Shown: positions 50,035 through 59,198, counted from the stretch's first letter. The stretch is DNA of 59,342 nucleotides from Paenibacillus sp. Soil766 (GCF_001428105.1 NZ_LMSJ01000033.1:1-59342); one strand, 5' to 3'. The notes: generated by a model from the sequence alone, not told the origin. Numbers and translations: made by a program.

Positions 50035-50430
50035 ATGAGCTCCTTGACTTTAAAGCAGTTTCAAGATCAAGTTTCTGATTTGTTACTCCGTCACCGCAGT
50101 CTGCTTGATGTCTTATCCAAATTTCAACAGTCAGGCGCAGCTGCCAACCGGTCCGTGGTGAAATCCATTACCGAATGTGGATGTATCCAGGTCCATGCAG
50201 CTAAGCAAGAGTATCATCCAGAGATGACCTTGGATGAGGCTAAGGATGTTCTAGGCACCCATGTATCTGGTCACTTATGTGAGCAATGCATTGAGGTCGT
50301 TAGTAGCGAACTAGGTAGGAATCTCTTCTACATGTCTGCGCTAAGCAACATTCTTGATATTAATTTGGAACAAGTCGTTGAGAATGAATCAAAGAAATGT
50401 TCAACACTAGGCCTATTCAACATGTCATGA
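50035..50430 (+). CDS. conserved small cytoplasmic protein (annotated as DUF1573 in relatives)
   Basis: This 131 aa helical protein starts MSSLTLKQFQDQVSDLLLRH, from ATG 50035 preceded by GAGGTGGA. It has three cysteine sites (ECGCIQVHA, HLCEQCIE, KKCSTLG) and a C-terminal helix ELGRNLFYMSALSNILDINL. From memory the same protein in Paenibacillus is labelled DUF1573; I cannot verify this. The helix resembles the last helix of MazG-like all-alpha pyrophosphohydrolases, but with the acidic motif changed. There is no signal peptide. It is the only plus-strand gene in the right half and has its own promoter and terminator. Function unknown. Confidence 0.8.
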   Translation: MSSLTLKQFQDQVSDLLLRHRSLLDVLSKFQQSGAAANRSVVKSITECGCIQVHAAKQEYHPEMTLDEAKDVLGTHVSGHLCEQCIEVVSSELGRNLFYMSALSNILDINLEQVVENESKKCSTLGLFNMS

Positions 50431-50441
50431 TGATGAAAACA

Positions 50442-50495
50442 AAAAAAGCATTTATTTTCTTCCTGAAGGTCAGGAGAAAATAAATGCTTTTTATT
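50442..50495. terminator. bidirectional terminator between the DUF1573-type gene and pssA
   Basis: AAAAAAGCATTTATTTTC pairs with GAAAATAAATGCTTTTT around a CTTCCTGAAGGTCAGG loop region that itself can fold. A and T runs flank both ends. Confidence 0.9.
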
Positions 50496-50508
50496 TTCGA
50501 ACAATGCG

Positions 50509-51267
50509 CTATACGTCAGATTTCACTGAATTCGTGTCATCTACGCCACGTCTTTTGTTCTTTCTGCGAAGATTCCGAAGACGGATGAAGTATCCATCAA
50601 CGTTTTTTTTTAGGCCGTAAAGAGCGTACATCAAAAGTGGAACGAAAATCATTTTGGAAATGGATTCTGGCCATTTGATTGCAATCAGAACCGCTGCTGC
50701 AACGATGATTGGCGTAATCCAAATCGCAGCTTTGGGAATGCCCGCTTTTTTGAAATTCGGATACTTCACTGTGCTGACCATTAAGTATGACAATAGGACT
50801 GTACTTACAAGAAGTACATAGACGTTAATATCATTCACGAAAAGAGCTAATGTACAGAGAACACCGCCTGCTGCTGGAATCGGTAAACCGATGAAATAGC
50901 CAGGCGTACCGGCAACAACATTAAATCGAGCTAAGCGCAGCGCTCCACAGATCGGGAAGATCGCCGTTACAATCCAAGCAAAAGCTGGGCTAATAACGGT
51001 AGGGTCGTTAAATGCAACTACATACATGATAAAAGCAGGAGCGACACCGAAAGAGATCACATCGGATAAGGAGTCTAATTCTTTACCGAACTCACTTTGA
51101 GCGTTCAACGCTCTCGCAACACGTCCATCGAGTCCATCCAATAGCATAGCGACAATGACCAGCACGGCAGCGATGCCATGTTCTCCACTGAAGGCTAGGA
51201 TAATCGATAGTACGCCTAGGAATAAGTTCCCTACTGTAAAGAGACTGGGAATTGATTTTGTTAACAT
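50509..51267 (-). CDS. pssA: CDP-diacylglycerol-serine O-phosphatidyltransferase
   Basis: This 252 aa membrane enzyme makes phosphatidylserine, the precursor of phosphatidylethanolamine. The CDP-alcohol phosphotransferase signature is intact (DGLDGRVARALNAQSEFGKE then LDSLSD, about residues 44-69). Six to seven membrane helices follow and the C-terminal tail is basic (LRNLRRKNKRRG). ATG 51267 follows AGAGGTGG. A weak promoter with -10 TATAGT lies in the 85-bp upstream gap. In B. subtilis pssA is elsewhere on the chromosome, so this neighbourhood differs. Confidence 0.94.
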   Translation of the reverse strand: MLTKSIPSLFTVGNLFLGVLSIILAFSGEHGIAAVLVIVAMLLDGLDGRVARALNAQSEFGKELDSLSDVISFGVAPAFIMYVVAFNDPTVISPAFAWIVTAIFPICGALRLARFNVVAGTPGYFIGLPIPAAGGVLCTLALFVNDINVYVLLVSTVLLSYLMVSTVKYPNFKKAGIPKAAIWITPIIVAAAVLIAIKWPESISKMIFVPLLMYALYGLKKNVDGYFIRLRNLRRKNKRRGVDDTNSVKSDV

Positions 51268-51352
51268 ATGTTTTTGTCCACCTCTGGATTTACTATACCC
51301 TAAACTTGACTACATGAAACCTTAACAATGATACTTTATGATTGTATCCACT

Positions 51353-52432
51353 TTAAATATGTCTGTCAATGAACACTTGTTCCTGAATTCTTTTGAGACC
51401 TTCCTTAATGGCGCGGGCTCTCACTTCTCCGATTCCGTCAACTTCATCCAATTCCTCGATCGTCGCCATCATCATGTGTGGCAAGTAGCCAAACTTCTCC
51501 ACTAGATTACCAATAATGATGGATGGTAATCGCGGAATTTTGCCTAAAATGCGGAAGCCACGTGGGGAAACAGGCTCTTCAGCAATCGAATTGGTATGAG
51601 AATACCCTAGCAAGCGAATAATTTGCTGGGGCTCAAGCAGCTCGTCAGATGACAGACGCTTCAAACCAGCCTGCATCTCCTTGACTCTATCTTCTGATAA
51701 TTCTCTTACATAATCTTTTACGAGCAAACGCGCTTCAAGTTCCGCATTCCCAACAAGTTCTTCTAATTGCATACTAATTAATCGTCCCTCGTTGCCAAGT
51801 TCGTTAATATAACGATTAATTTCCGCTTTGATGCGTAAAACCATCTCAAATCTGGCAATGACATTGGTAATATCATGCAAGGTAACTAGTTCCTCAAACT
51901 CCGATGCACTAAGATTGGTTAACGACTGATCCAAAACAACCTTGTATCGCTCCAACGTTTGGATCGCTTGGTTCGCTTTGGTCAGGATGACACCAATATC
52001 CTTCAGCGCATACCTTAAATTGCCTTGATACAGCGTAATGACATTCCGCCGCTGTGAAATGGAAACAACTAATTTATTCGTTTGCTTCGCCACACGCTCC
52101 GCTGTTCGGTGTCTAATCCCCGTTTCAGACGAGGAAATAGAGGAATCCGGGATCAATTGGGTGTTCGCATAAAGGATGCGCTTGATGTCCTCGCTGAGAA
52201 TAATCGCACCATCCATTTTGGCAAGCTCATACAAATAGTTAGGCGAAAAATCACAATTGATGGAGAATCCGCCGTCCACAATTTCAGTTACCTCAGAACT
52301 GAAACCTACAACGATCAGTCCTCCTGTTTTGGCCCGTAAGACATTCTCCAAACCATCACGAAATGGCGTACCAGGTGCTACCAGTTGGAGCAATTGGCTC
52401 ATCACATCTCGTTTCATCTCTTCTTTACTCAT
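51353..52432 (-). CDS. disA: DNA integrity scanning diadenylate cyclase DisA
   Basis: This 359 aa protein has the N-terminal DAC domain with DGAIILS and GIRHRTAERVAKQT motifs that bind ATP and make c-di-AMP. A helical spine and a C-terminal RuvA-like helix-hairpin-helix DNA-binding domain (EELDEVDGIGEVRARAIKEG) follow. DisA scans DNA and links damage to sporulation. Two tandem ATGs exist; the second (52432) has 6-nt spacing from GGAGG and is preferred. It follows radA by about 40 bp, as in Bacillus; in B. subtilis RadA inhibits DisA. Confidence 0.97.
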   Translation of the reverse strand: MSKEEMKRDVMSQLLQLVAPGTPFRDGLENVLRAKTGGLIVVGFSSEVTEIVDGGFSINCDFSPNYLYELAKMDGAIILSEDIKRILYANTQLIPDSSISSSETGIRHRTAERVAKQTNKLVVSISQRRNVITLYQGNLRYALKDIGVILTKANQAIQTLERYKVVLDQSLTNLSASEFEELVTLHDITNVIARFEMVLRIKAEINRYINELGNEGRLISMQLEELVGNAELEARLLVKDYVRELSEDRVKEMQAGLKRLSSDELLEPQQIIRLLGYSHTNSIAEEPVSPRGFRILGKIPRLPSIIIGNLVEKFGYLPHMMMATIEELDEVDGIGEVRARAIKEGLKRIQEQVFIDRHI

Positions 52433-52471
52433 CATTTTCCTCCTGAAGGCTTATAGCTTGCAGAACTCACG

Positions 52472-53839
52472 CTAACCCAGTGCTGCTTTCAATGCCTCAG
52501 CCACCGTGTTTACCCCAATAATCTCCATGCCTTTCGGATGTGTCCACCCCTTCAAACTTTTCTCAGGCATAATCACTCTACGGAAACCAAGCTTCTCTGC
52601 TTCCTTCACACGCTGATCAATCCGAGATACGCCGCGGACTTCTCCTGTTAAGCCAATTTCACCGAACACAGCATCAAAAGGTTGCGTCGGTTGATCTCGG
52701 AAACTGGATGCAATACTAATAGCAATCGCCAGATCCACCGCTGGTTCATCGAGCTTGATTCCACCTGCCACGTTGAGATAAGCATCTTGATTTTGCAAGA
52801 ACATGCCCATGCGTTTCTCTAATACTGCGATAATTAAGGAGAGACGATTGTGATCAACACCCGTCGCCATCCTTCTCGGAGATGGGAAGTTCGTCGAGGA
52901 GACGAGTGCTTGAATCTCTACTAAGACGGGACGCGTCCCTTCCATGCTAGCAACAACGGCCGATCCGGCCACGCCAAGCGGCCTTTCTGATAGAAACAGC
53001 TCAGATGGGTTGTTAACTTCGACAAGACCAACTTCTTGCATTTCAAAGATTCCGATTTCATTGGTTGAGCCAAAACGGTTCTTTACCGCTCTTAACACAC
53101 GATAGGAGTGATGCCGCTCCCCTTCAAAGTAGAGCACACAATCGACCATATGCTCCAACATTCTAGGCCCCGCTATTGCCCCTTCCTTCGTCACATGCCC
53201 GACAAGGACCGTTGCAATTCCCTTACCCTTAGCTATTCTCATAAAATGGCCTGTGCATTCTCGAACCTGCGATACGGTCCCAGGCGCCGAAGTAATCGCC
53301 GGGTGAAATACCGTTTGGATCGAGTCAATGACGAGAAAGTCAGGATTCGTTTCTTGTATAGCCTCCTCGATAAGCTCGAGGTTCGTCTCACATAATACGT
53401 ATAGCAGCGGAGATGACGCATTTAGGCGGTCGGCGCGAAGCTTGGTCTGCTTAATGGATTCTTCTCCTGATATATAAAGGACTTTTTGCTGGGCTTGTGT
53501 GAGTTCGAAGGACGTCTGCAGAAGCAAAGTTGATTTCCCGATGCCGGGATCTCCACCAACGAGGATAAGTGATCCAGGAACAATACCTCCACCTAGGACC
53601 CGATTTAATTCTTTGTTGCTTGTGACAACTCTCGGTTCAGAGCTGCTTTCTATATGTATGATGGGGATCGCTTTTTCTTTCGTTTTGGGGATTGAAGATG
53701 TCATGCCCTGCGTACGAACGACTGTTTCAATTTCTTCCACCATCGTATTCCAAGACTGACAACCTGGGCATTTGCCCATCCATTTCGGTGAATCATAGCC
53801 ACATTCTTGGCAGCTGAATTTCGTTTTTTGTTTACTCAT
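52472..53839 (-). CDS. radA: DNA repair protein RadA
   Basis: This 455 aa RecA-like helicase/branch-migration protein begins with a C4 zinc finger (CQECGYDSPKWMGKCPGC). It has Walker A GGDPGIGKSTLL, the RadA-specific KNRFGS motif, and a C-terminal Lon-like domain (AVDLAIAISIASS, GEIGLTGEVRGV). It works in recombination and transformation. An AAGGAG site lies 11 nt before ATG 53839. It is separated from clpC by a strong terminator, so it has its own promoter. Confidence 0.97.
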   Translation of the reverse strand: MSKQKTKFSCQECGYDSPKWMGKCPGCQSWNTMVEEIETVVRTQGMTSSIPKTKEKAIPIIHIESSSEPRVVTSNKELNRVLGGGIVPGSLILVGGDPGIGKSTLLLQTSFELTQAQQKVLYISGEESIKQTKLRADRLNASSPLLYVLCETNLELIEEAIQETNPDFLVIDSIQTVFHPAITSAPGTVSQVRECTGHFMRIAKGKGIATVLVGHVTKEGAIAGPRMLEHMVDCVLYFEGERHHSYRVLRAVKNRFGSTNEIGIFEMQEVGLVEVNNPSELFLSERPLGVAGSAVVASMEGTRPVLVEIQALVSSTNFPSPRRMATGVDHNRLSLIIAVLEKRMGMFLQNQDAYLNVAGGIKLDEPAVDLAIAISIASSFRDQPTQPFDAVFGEIGLTGEVRGVSRIDQRVKEAEKLGFRRVIMPEKSLKGWTHPKGMEIIGVNTVAEALKAALG

Positions 53840-53889
53840 AGAAGACGCTACTCCTTAACATGGGGATATCCTTTTTGGCTATCCTTACC

Positions 53890-53918
53890 AATAAAGTTTA
53901 CCATTTTTATGTTTCTCA
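53890..53918 (-). promoter_or_regulatory. weak candidate radA promoter
   Basis: On the minus strand TTTCAT is followed 17 bp later by TAAACT with an extended TGG. The -35 is poor. Some promoter is needed here because a terminator closes the clpC operon. Confidence 0.35.
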
Positions 53919-53967
53919 TGAAAGTGCTGAGGCAAAATAAACAACTACACCGTCCTCCTATTATTTG

Positions 53968-54016
53968 AAAAAAAAGCACCTCACTCCACCCTCATCGGAT
54001 GAAGTGAAATGCTTCT
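53968..54016 (-). terminator. clpC operon terminator
   Basis: GCATTTCACTTCATCC pairs with GGGTGGAGTGAGGTGC (16 pairs including G-U) around a five-base loop, followed by eight T on the minus strand. Confidence 0.9.
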
Positions 54017-54026
54017 TCACTTGCTC

Positions 54027-56471
54027 TTATTTCGTTAATGAGACGCCTTCGCCCTTCAGGACAACCAGCTCGCCTTCATTCTCATCAATGGTCAGTGAAT
54101 CGCCTTTGGAAATATTGCCTCTGAGCAGTTCTTCCGACAAGCGATCTTCAATATGCTTCTGAATCGCTCTACGCAATGGACGCGCACCATAGGTTGGATC
54201 AAAGCCTTCCTTCGCAAGGAACATCTTCGCTTTATCCGTCAATAAGAAATCAACTTCTTGCTCTTTCAGGCGCTTACGTAGATCATCAGCCATCAAGCTA
54301 ACAATTTGCGCAATGTGCGCTTCGTCCAAAGAGTGGAACACGATGATTTCATCAATCCGGTTAAGGAACTCTGGACGGAAGCTTTTCTTCAACTCGCCCA
54401 TCACCTTGTCTTTCATGTTGCTGTAGTCTTTACCAGCATCCAAGGCAGCGGTGAAGCCAAGCGAAGAATTCTTCTTAATCATGTCCGCGCCGACATTAGA
54501 CGTCATAATGATCAACGTGTTGCGGAAATCAACTGTACGTCCTTTGGAATCAGTTAGGCGACCATCCTCTAGCACTTGCAACAGGATGTTGAACACTTCC
54601 GGATGCGCCTTCTCGATTTCATCTAGAAGAACAACCGAATAAGGTTTGCGGCGAACTTTCTCAGTTAGCTGACCGCCCTCTTCATAACCAACATACCCTG
54701 GAGGCGCCCCAACGAGGCGGGAAGTCGAATGTTTCTCCATGTACTCGGACATATCGATACGAACAACAGCGTTGTCATCCCCGAAGAGAGACTCTGCTAA
54801 TGCGCGTGCAAGCTCGGTTTTACCAACACCCGTTGGTCCTAGGAAAATAAAGGAGCCCATCGGACGCTTCGGATCCTTCAAACCTGCTCTTGCGCGGCGG
54901 ATTGCACGGCTTACCGCTTTAACCGCTTCTTCTTGTCCAATGACACGCTCGTGAAGGATGTCTTCCATTTTGAGCAAGCGATCTGTCTCTTCTTCAGCAA
55001 GCTTGCTTACCGGAATTCCCGTCCAGCTCGCTACGATTTGCGCGATGTCATCTGGTGTAACTTCCGTATCCAGACGACCTTGTTTCTCTTTCCACTCGTT
55101 CTTCGTGGAATCTAGCTCTTCGCGAAGCTTTTGCTCCGTATCCCGAAGTCCTGCTGCTTTCTCAAACTCTTGGCTTTGAACCGCAGCATCTTTCTCCTTA
55201 CGGATGTTCTCTAGCTTGCTTTCAAGCTGCTTCAAGGAAGGCGGCGTTGTGTACGAACGCAATCTAACTTTGGAGCTCGCTTCATCGATCAAGTCGATCG
55301 CTTTATCTGGCAAGAAACGATCTGTGATGTAACGATCCGAGAGCTTTACAGCCTCTTGAATCGCAGCATCTGTAATTTTCACACGGTGATGTGCTTCATA
55401 GCGATCACGCAAGCCATATAAAATTTGAACTGCTTCTTCAGGTGACGGCTGGTCTACCGTAATCGGCTGGAAGCGACGCTCAAGTGCAGCATCTTTCTCA
55501 ATGTATTTGCGGTACTCATCAAGTGTTGTAGCACCAATACATTGCAGCTCGCCGCGAGCAAGAGCCGGCTTCAAGATGTTAGAGGCATCAATCGCGCCTT
55601 CTGCTCCACCAGCACCAATCAAGGTGTGAAGCTCATCAATGAACAATACGATATTGCCCGCTTGACGAATTTCATCCATGATTTTTTTGAGACGATCCTC
55701 GAATTCACCGCGATACTTCGTCCCTGCAACTACGGAACCCATATCAAGCGTCATAACGCGTTTATCTTTTAACGTTTCCGGAATTTCATTGTTAATAATT
55801 TTCTGTGCAAGGCCTTCTGCAATGGCTGTTTTACCAACCCCAGGTTCACCAATCAACACAGGATTGTTCTTAGTTCTGCGGCTCAATACTTGAATGACAC
55901 GCTCAATTTCTTTGCTACGACCGATAACAGGGTCCAAATGTCCCTCTTTGGCATACGCAGTCAGATCTCTTGCCAAACCATCCAATGTAGGCGTGTTCAC
56001 ATTTGGATTGGTACCATGACTAGGTGACACTGTTTCGCTGCTGCCTAGCAGTTGAAGAACCTGCTGACGTGCCTTATTCAAGGAAACCCCAAGATTATTA
56101 AGAACTCTTGCAGCTACGCCCTCACCCTCACGGATAAGTCCGAGCAAAATATGTTCAGTCCCCACATACGTGTGACCTAATTTTCTCGCTTCATCCATCG
56201 AAAGCTCGATGACTTTCTTAGCTCTAGGTGTATACGCGATGTTAGTCGGCTGCTCTTGCCCTCTGCCAATTAGAGATTCAACCTCATCTTGAATTTTCTC
56301 AAGACCTAGGCCGAGCGCAACGAGTGCTTTAGCAGCAATGCCTTCACCTTCACGAATAAGTCCTAGTAAAATGTGCTCTGTTCCAATATTGTTATGTCCT
56401 AATCGAACAGCCTCCTCTTGAGCGAGAGAAAGCACCTTCTGCGCACGTTCCGTAAATCTGCCAAACATCAT
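54027..56471 (-). CDS. clpC: ATP-dependent Clp protease ATP-binding subunit ClpC
   Basis: This 814 aa HSP100 unfoldase has the N-terminal double Clp-N repeats (both contain GTEHILLGLIREGEG), a first AAA+ ring with GEPGVGKTAIAEGLA, the middle coiled-coil domain and a second AAA+ ring with LGPTGVGKTELARALA. It feeds ClpP, with McsA/McsB as adaptor and arginine-phosphate tagging. The start is ATG 56471 after GGAGG with 8-nt spacing. It is the last gene of the CtsR operon. Confidence 0.98.
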   Translation of the reverse strand: MMFGRFTERAQKVLSLAQEEAVRLGHNNIGTEHILLGLIREGEGIAAKALVALGLGLEKIQDEVESLIGRGQEQPTNIAYTPRAKKVIELSMDEARKLGHTYVGTEHILLGLIREGEGVAARVLNNLGVSLNKARQQVLQLLGSSETVSPSHGTNPNVNTPTLDGLARDLTAYAKEGHLDPVIGRSKEIERVIQVLSRRTKNNPVLIGEPGVGKTAIAEGLAQKIINNEIPETLKDKRVMTLDMGSVVAGTKYRGEFEDRLKKIMDEIRQAGNIVLFIDELHTLIGAGGAEGAIDASNILKPALARGELQCIGATTLDEYRKYIEKDAALERRFQPITVDQPSPEEAVQILYGLRDRYEAHHRVKITDAAIQEAVKLSDRYITDRFLPDKAIDLIDEASSKVRLRSYTTPPSLKQLESKLENIRKEKDAAVQSQEFEKAAGLRDTEQKLREELDSTKNEWKEKQGRLDTEVTPDDIAQIVASWTGIPVSKLAEEETDRLLKMEDILHERVIGQEEAVKAVSRAIRRARAGLKDPKRPMGSFIFLGPTGVGKTELARALAESLFGDDNAVVRIDMSEYMEKHSTSRLVGAPPGYVGYEEGGQLTEKVRRKPYSVVLLDEIEKAHPEVFNILLQVLEDGRLTDSKGRTVDFRNTLIIMTSNVGADMIKKNSSLGFTAALDAGKDYSNMKDKVMGELKKSFRPEFLNRIDEIIVFHSLDEAHIAQIVSLMADDLRKRLKEQEVDFLLTDKAKMFLAKEGFDPTYGARPLRRAIQKHIEDRLSEELLRGNISKGDSLTIDENEGELVVLKGEGVSLTK

Positions 56472-56552
56472 AGCGAACACCTCCAAAAGTAGTATATCTA
56501 TGGAATTCCTAAAGGATGAATCTTATCTTGCTTCTTGCTTCTTCCTTCTTAC

Positions 56553-57614
56553 TCATACCCTGCCAAACTTCTCACGAATCAGTTCTGCCCGTCGCATATC
56601 TCGCTCTTCCGCATTTAATTTCTCACCCGCATATTGCTGAAGGAAGCCAGGCTGCGTCATGACCAATAATTCATTGAGAACATCAGAGGATACATTGTTG
56701 ATAATACCTAGATCGATACCCAATCGTACATCTGATAATCGCTGTGCTGCTTCCTTAGAGTCCATAATCCCCGCATAGGATAGAATACCAAGGGAACGAT
56801 TCACACGATCAATGATCCGCATTCTAGACTCTTGTAGTAGCTTATGTCTGGCGGCACGTTCATGCTCTATAATTTGCCTTGCCACACTATATAAATTATC
56901 AATAATCTCTTCTTCCGATTGGCCTAACGTAATTTGATTAGAGATTTGGAATAGATTACCTAAAGCTTCGCTACCTTCCCCATATAATCCTCTAACCGTC
57001 AACCCAACTTGTGTAACCGCGGATAAAATACGATTAATTTGCTGACTAAGCACTAGCGCAGGGAGGTGCATCATAACTGAAGCGCGAATCCCTGTGCCCA
57101 CATTCGTCGGGCAGCTCGTGAGATAGCCTCTCTTTTCATCGTATCCGTAATCCATCTGTGTTTCAAAAATATCATCAATCTGGTTCGCCAGATCCCAAAC
57201 CTCTTTAATCTGAAAACCAGGACATAAACATTGTATGCGAAGATGATCCTCTTCATTGATCATGATACTGATCGATTCATTATCGCTTAAAATAACGGCT
57301 CCATTCCTGGATTCGTTAGCTAAATTTGGACTAATTAAATGTTTCTCCACTAGCACCATTCGCTCGAGCTCATTCAGCTCCGCGAGTGGAATGAGCGAGA
57401 AGTTGCTTATCGTTTCCAACTCTTCATTCTCAAGAACACCAGATAACTGCTCCAGCACTTCCTGTGATTGTTGATTGGTCGCGAGCATGGGATATGGATA
57501 ATCTCTCAGGTTACGAGCAATACGGATTCGACTGCTTATGACAATATCCGACTCTGGCCCTTCACCTTTCATCCATTCACTCAAAGCATCTCCTGTAAAC
57601 CGCTGTAATGTCAC
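56553..57614 (-). CDS. mcsB: protein arginine kinase McsB
   Basis: This 353 aa protein belongs to the phosphagen-kinase fold (SDIVISSRIRIARNLRDYPY, then TSCPTNVGTGIRASVMMHLP and RGLYGEGSEALGN). McsB phosphorylates arginines on substrates, including CtsR, to mark them for ClpCP. A GTG at 57623 exists but has only one base from AAGGGAG; GTG 57614 has 10-nt spacing and gives a start (MTLQRFTGDALSEWMKG) that lines up with B. subtilis McsB, so I chose it. Confidence 0.95.
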   Translation of the reverse strand: MTLQRFTGDALSEWMKGEGPESDIVISSRIRIARNLRDYPYPMLATNQQSQEVLEQLSGVLENEELETISNFSLIPLAELNELERMVLVEKHLISPNLANESRNGAVILSDNESISIMINEEDHLRIQCLCPGFQIKEVWDLANQIDDIFETQMDYGYDEKRGYLTSCPTNVGTGIRASVMMHLPALVLSQQINRILSAVTQVGLTVRGLYGEGSEALGNLFQISNQITLGQSEEEIIDNLYSVARQIIEHERAARHKLLQESRMRIIDRVNRSLGILSYAGIMDSKEAAQRLSDVRLGIDLGIINNVSSDVLNELLVMTQPGFLQQYAGEKLNAEERDMRRAELIREKFGRV

Positions 57615-57637
57615 TGGATTCACACTCCCTTACAAAC

Positions 57638-58144
57638 TTACATACCCGCGATTTTCTTCTCAATTTCACGAATTTGGTCACGTATCTGGGCAGCCTGCTC
57701 GAATTCTTCGCTCTCGATACAGGTCATCATATCTTTCTTCAAAAGATCGATTTCACGCTTACTTTGAATGATACCGCCGCTTCGCTTGGGAACTTTCCCA
57801 ACATGCACGATATTCCCATGCACTCGCTTGAAAAGAGGGTCTAGTTTGACCGAGAAGCTTTGATAACAGGAACCACAACCAAACCGACCTAATTTACTGA
57901 ATTGCGAGTACGTAAGACCGCAGTTATCACAGCGGATTGCCTGAGACTTTGCCGCGGACAATGGTTCAAAATCAAGTAAGCCTGATAGTAGATTGTGAAT
58001 CGAAAAGCCGTTCGATGTTCCAGGAATCATCTCGCCCTTCTCGCGGGCACAATTCTCACAAATGTGGAACTCGTTCTTGTCTCCATTCACAATCTTAGTG
58101 AAGTGAAGAGTCGCCGGTCGTTTCCCGCATTCCTGACAAACCAT
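57638..58144 (-). CDS. mcsA: McsA, activator of protein arginine kinase
   Basis: This 168 aa protein has two zinc-binding CxxC pairs near the N-terminus (CQECGKRP, CENCARE), two more in the middle (CDNCGLT, CGSCYQ) and a C-terminal UVR-type coiled coil (EEFEQAAQIRDQIREIEKKI). McsA binds and activates McsB. GGAGG precedes ATG 58144. It lies 13 bp after ctsR. Confidence 0.95.
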   Translation of the reverse strand: MVCQECGKRPATLHFTKIVNGDKNEFHICENCAREKGEMIPGTSNGFSIHNLLSGLLDFEPLSAAKSQAIRCDNCGLTYSQFSKLGRFGCGSCYQSFSVKLDPLFKRVHGNIVHVGKVPKRSGGIIQSKREIDLLKKDMMTCIESEEFEQAAQIRDQIREIEKKIAGM

Positions 58145-58157
58145 TCCATCTGCCTCC

Positions 58158-58619
58158 TTATCTGCTAAGCAAGGATATCAGCATTGCTTTAAGAATCTTG
58201 GCCCGAATTTCATCACGCAGCGGGAGTTTAAAGGTCAATACATCTCTGGATATCGCTGCCCGAATCAGGTTAGCTTCTCTGGTGGAAATATAATGCCCCT
58301 CTTGCAATTGATAAATCAGCCCCTCTGAGGTGACTTGATCAATGTGGGTATGAATCGTACGGAAAATGTGATCTAGAATAGATCCATGACTCTTGAGCTC
58401 GATCTTCTGGATCCGAATATAGCCGCCACCGCCGCGTTTACTCTCTACCAAATAGCCTTTTTCCAAAGTAAACCTTGTACTAATGACATAATTGATTTGA
58501 GATGGTACGCATTGAAACTGGTCCGCCAAATCGTTTCGTTGAATCTCGATAGCCCCTTCCGTACTTTGTTGCAGGACATGCTTTAAATACTGTTCAATAA
58601 TTTCTGATACATTGCGCAT
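58158..58619 (-). CDS. ctsR: transcriptional repressor CtsR
   Basis: This 153 aa protein has the N-terminal winged helix-turn-helix with the glycine-rich GGGGYIRI wing (about residues 60-70), and a C-terminal dimerisation domain. It represses class III heat-shock genes by binding direct repeats of GGTCAAA. The frame opens with TTG at 58622, but ATG 58619 with 8-nt spacing from GGGAGG is more likely. It is the first gene of the operon it represses. Confidence 0.96.
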   Translation of the reverse strand: MRNVSEIIEQYLKHVLQQSTEGAIEIQRNDLADQFQCVPSQINYVISTRFTLEKGYLVESKRGGGGYIRIQKIELKSHGSILDHIFRTIHTHIDQVTSEGLIYQLQEGHYISTREANLIRAAISRDVLTFKLPLRDEIRAKILKAMLISLLSR

Positions 58620-58650
58620 CAATTCGGCCTCCCAGATTTCTAGAAGTAAA

Positions 58651-58709
58651 TTGACTTTGACTTTCTTTGACCTTAACTAAATTATAATCATTTCCTTTCT
58701 TTTTGACAA
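58651..58709 (-). promoter_or_regulatory. ctsR promoter with CtsR operator
   Basis: TTGTCA (58704-58709) and TATAAT (58681-58686) are 17 bp apart. Just downstream lies AGGTCAAAGAAAGTCAAA (58656-58673), close to the CtsR consensus tandem heptanucleotide, followed by an extra half-repeat AGTCAA reaching 58651. The operator overlaps the transcription start, so bound CtsR should block initiation. Confidence 0.85.
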
Positions 58710-59198
58710 GTACTGCTCCTAAAATGTCTCCCCTACAAATCCGATAGCCTTCTGTGAACCTTACTATTGTTGACCTTACCTAGGGATTTATTCGAGAGTA
58801 ATTTAATAAAAGCTGTTTAAGCAGTGCGATTTACACAAAAAGGAGGACAATGTGAATACGCATCTTCACTAGTGTTCATCCTATGATCTCTTACCCACTA
58901 ATTCACCCCGCTCAACCACTACGTTGCTCCTCCAGTTAATGAGTCGAAATAAATAGCAATTCATATATCGAGTCACATAGATGGGTTTTAAACAGTTAAA
59001 TTTGCTGAAGCAGTTATATTTATTGGAATAGATGGATTGTGTACAGCTAAGTTCGACATTTGAGTCTAAAATGGCGAGTTCGGCTGAGATTAGCTACAGA
59101 TTTTCCATCTAATTCAACTTTTTCGAGCAAATCACTGATATTACCTGTAGGTTATACAGTTATTCAAGTCAATCGGGGTTTGGTTACCGATTCCATGC
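58710..59198. other. about 490-bp spacer between ctsR promoter and 5S rRNA
   Basis: No protein gene was found. A near-ideal Shine-Dalgarno AAAAAGGAGG (to 58846) is followed 5 nt later by a plus-strand six-codon frame GTG AAT ACG CAT CTT CAC TAG (58852-58872). From about 58978 to 59060 there is a degenerate direct repeat, ATAGATGG...ACAG-TAA, in two copies about 50 bp apart. The remainder shows no recognisable feature. Confidence 0.5.
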
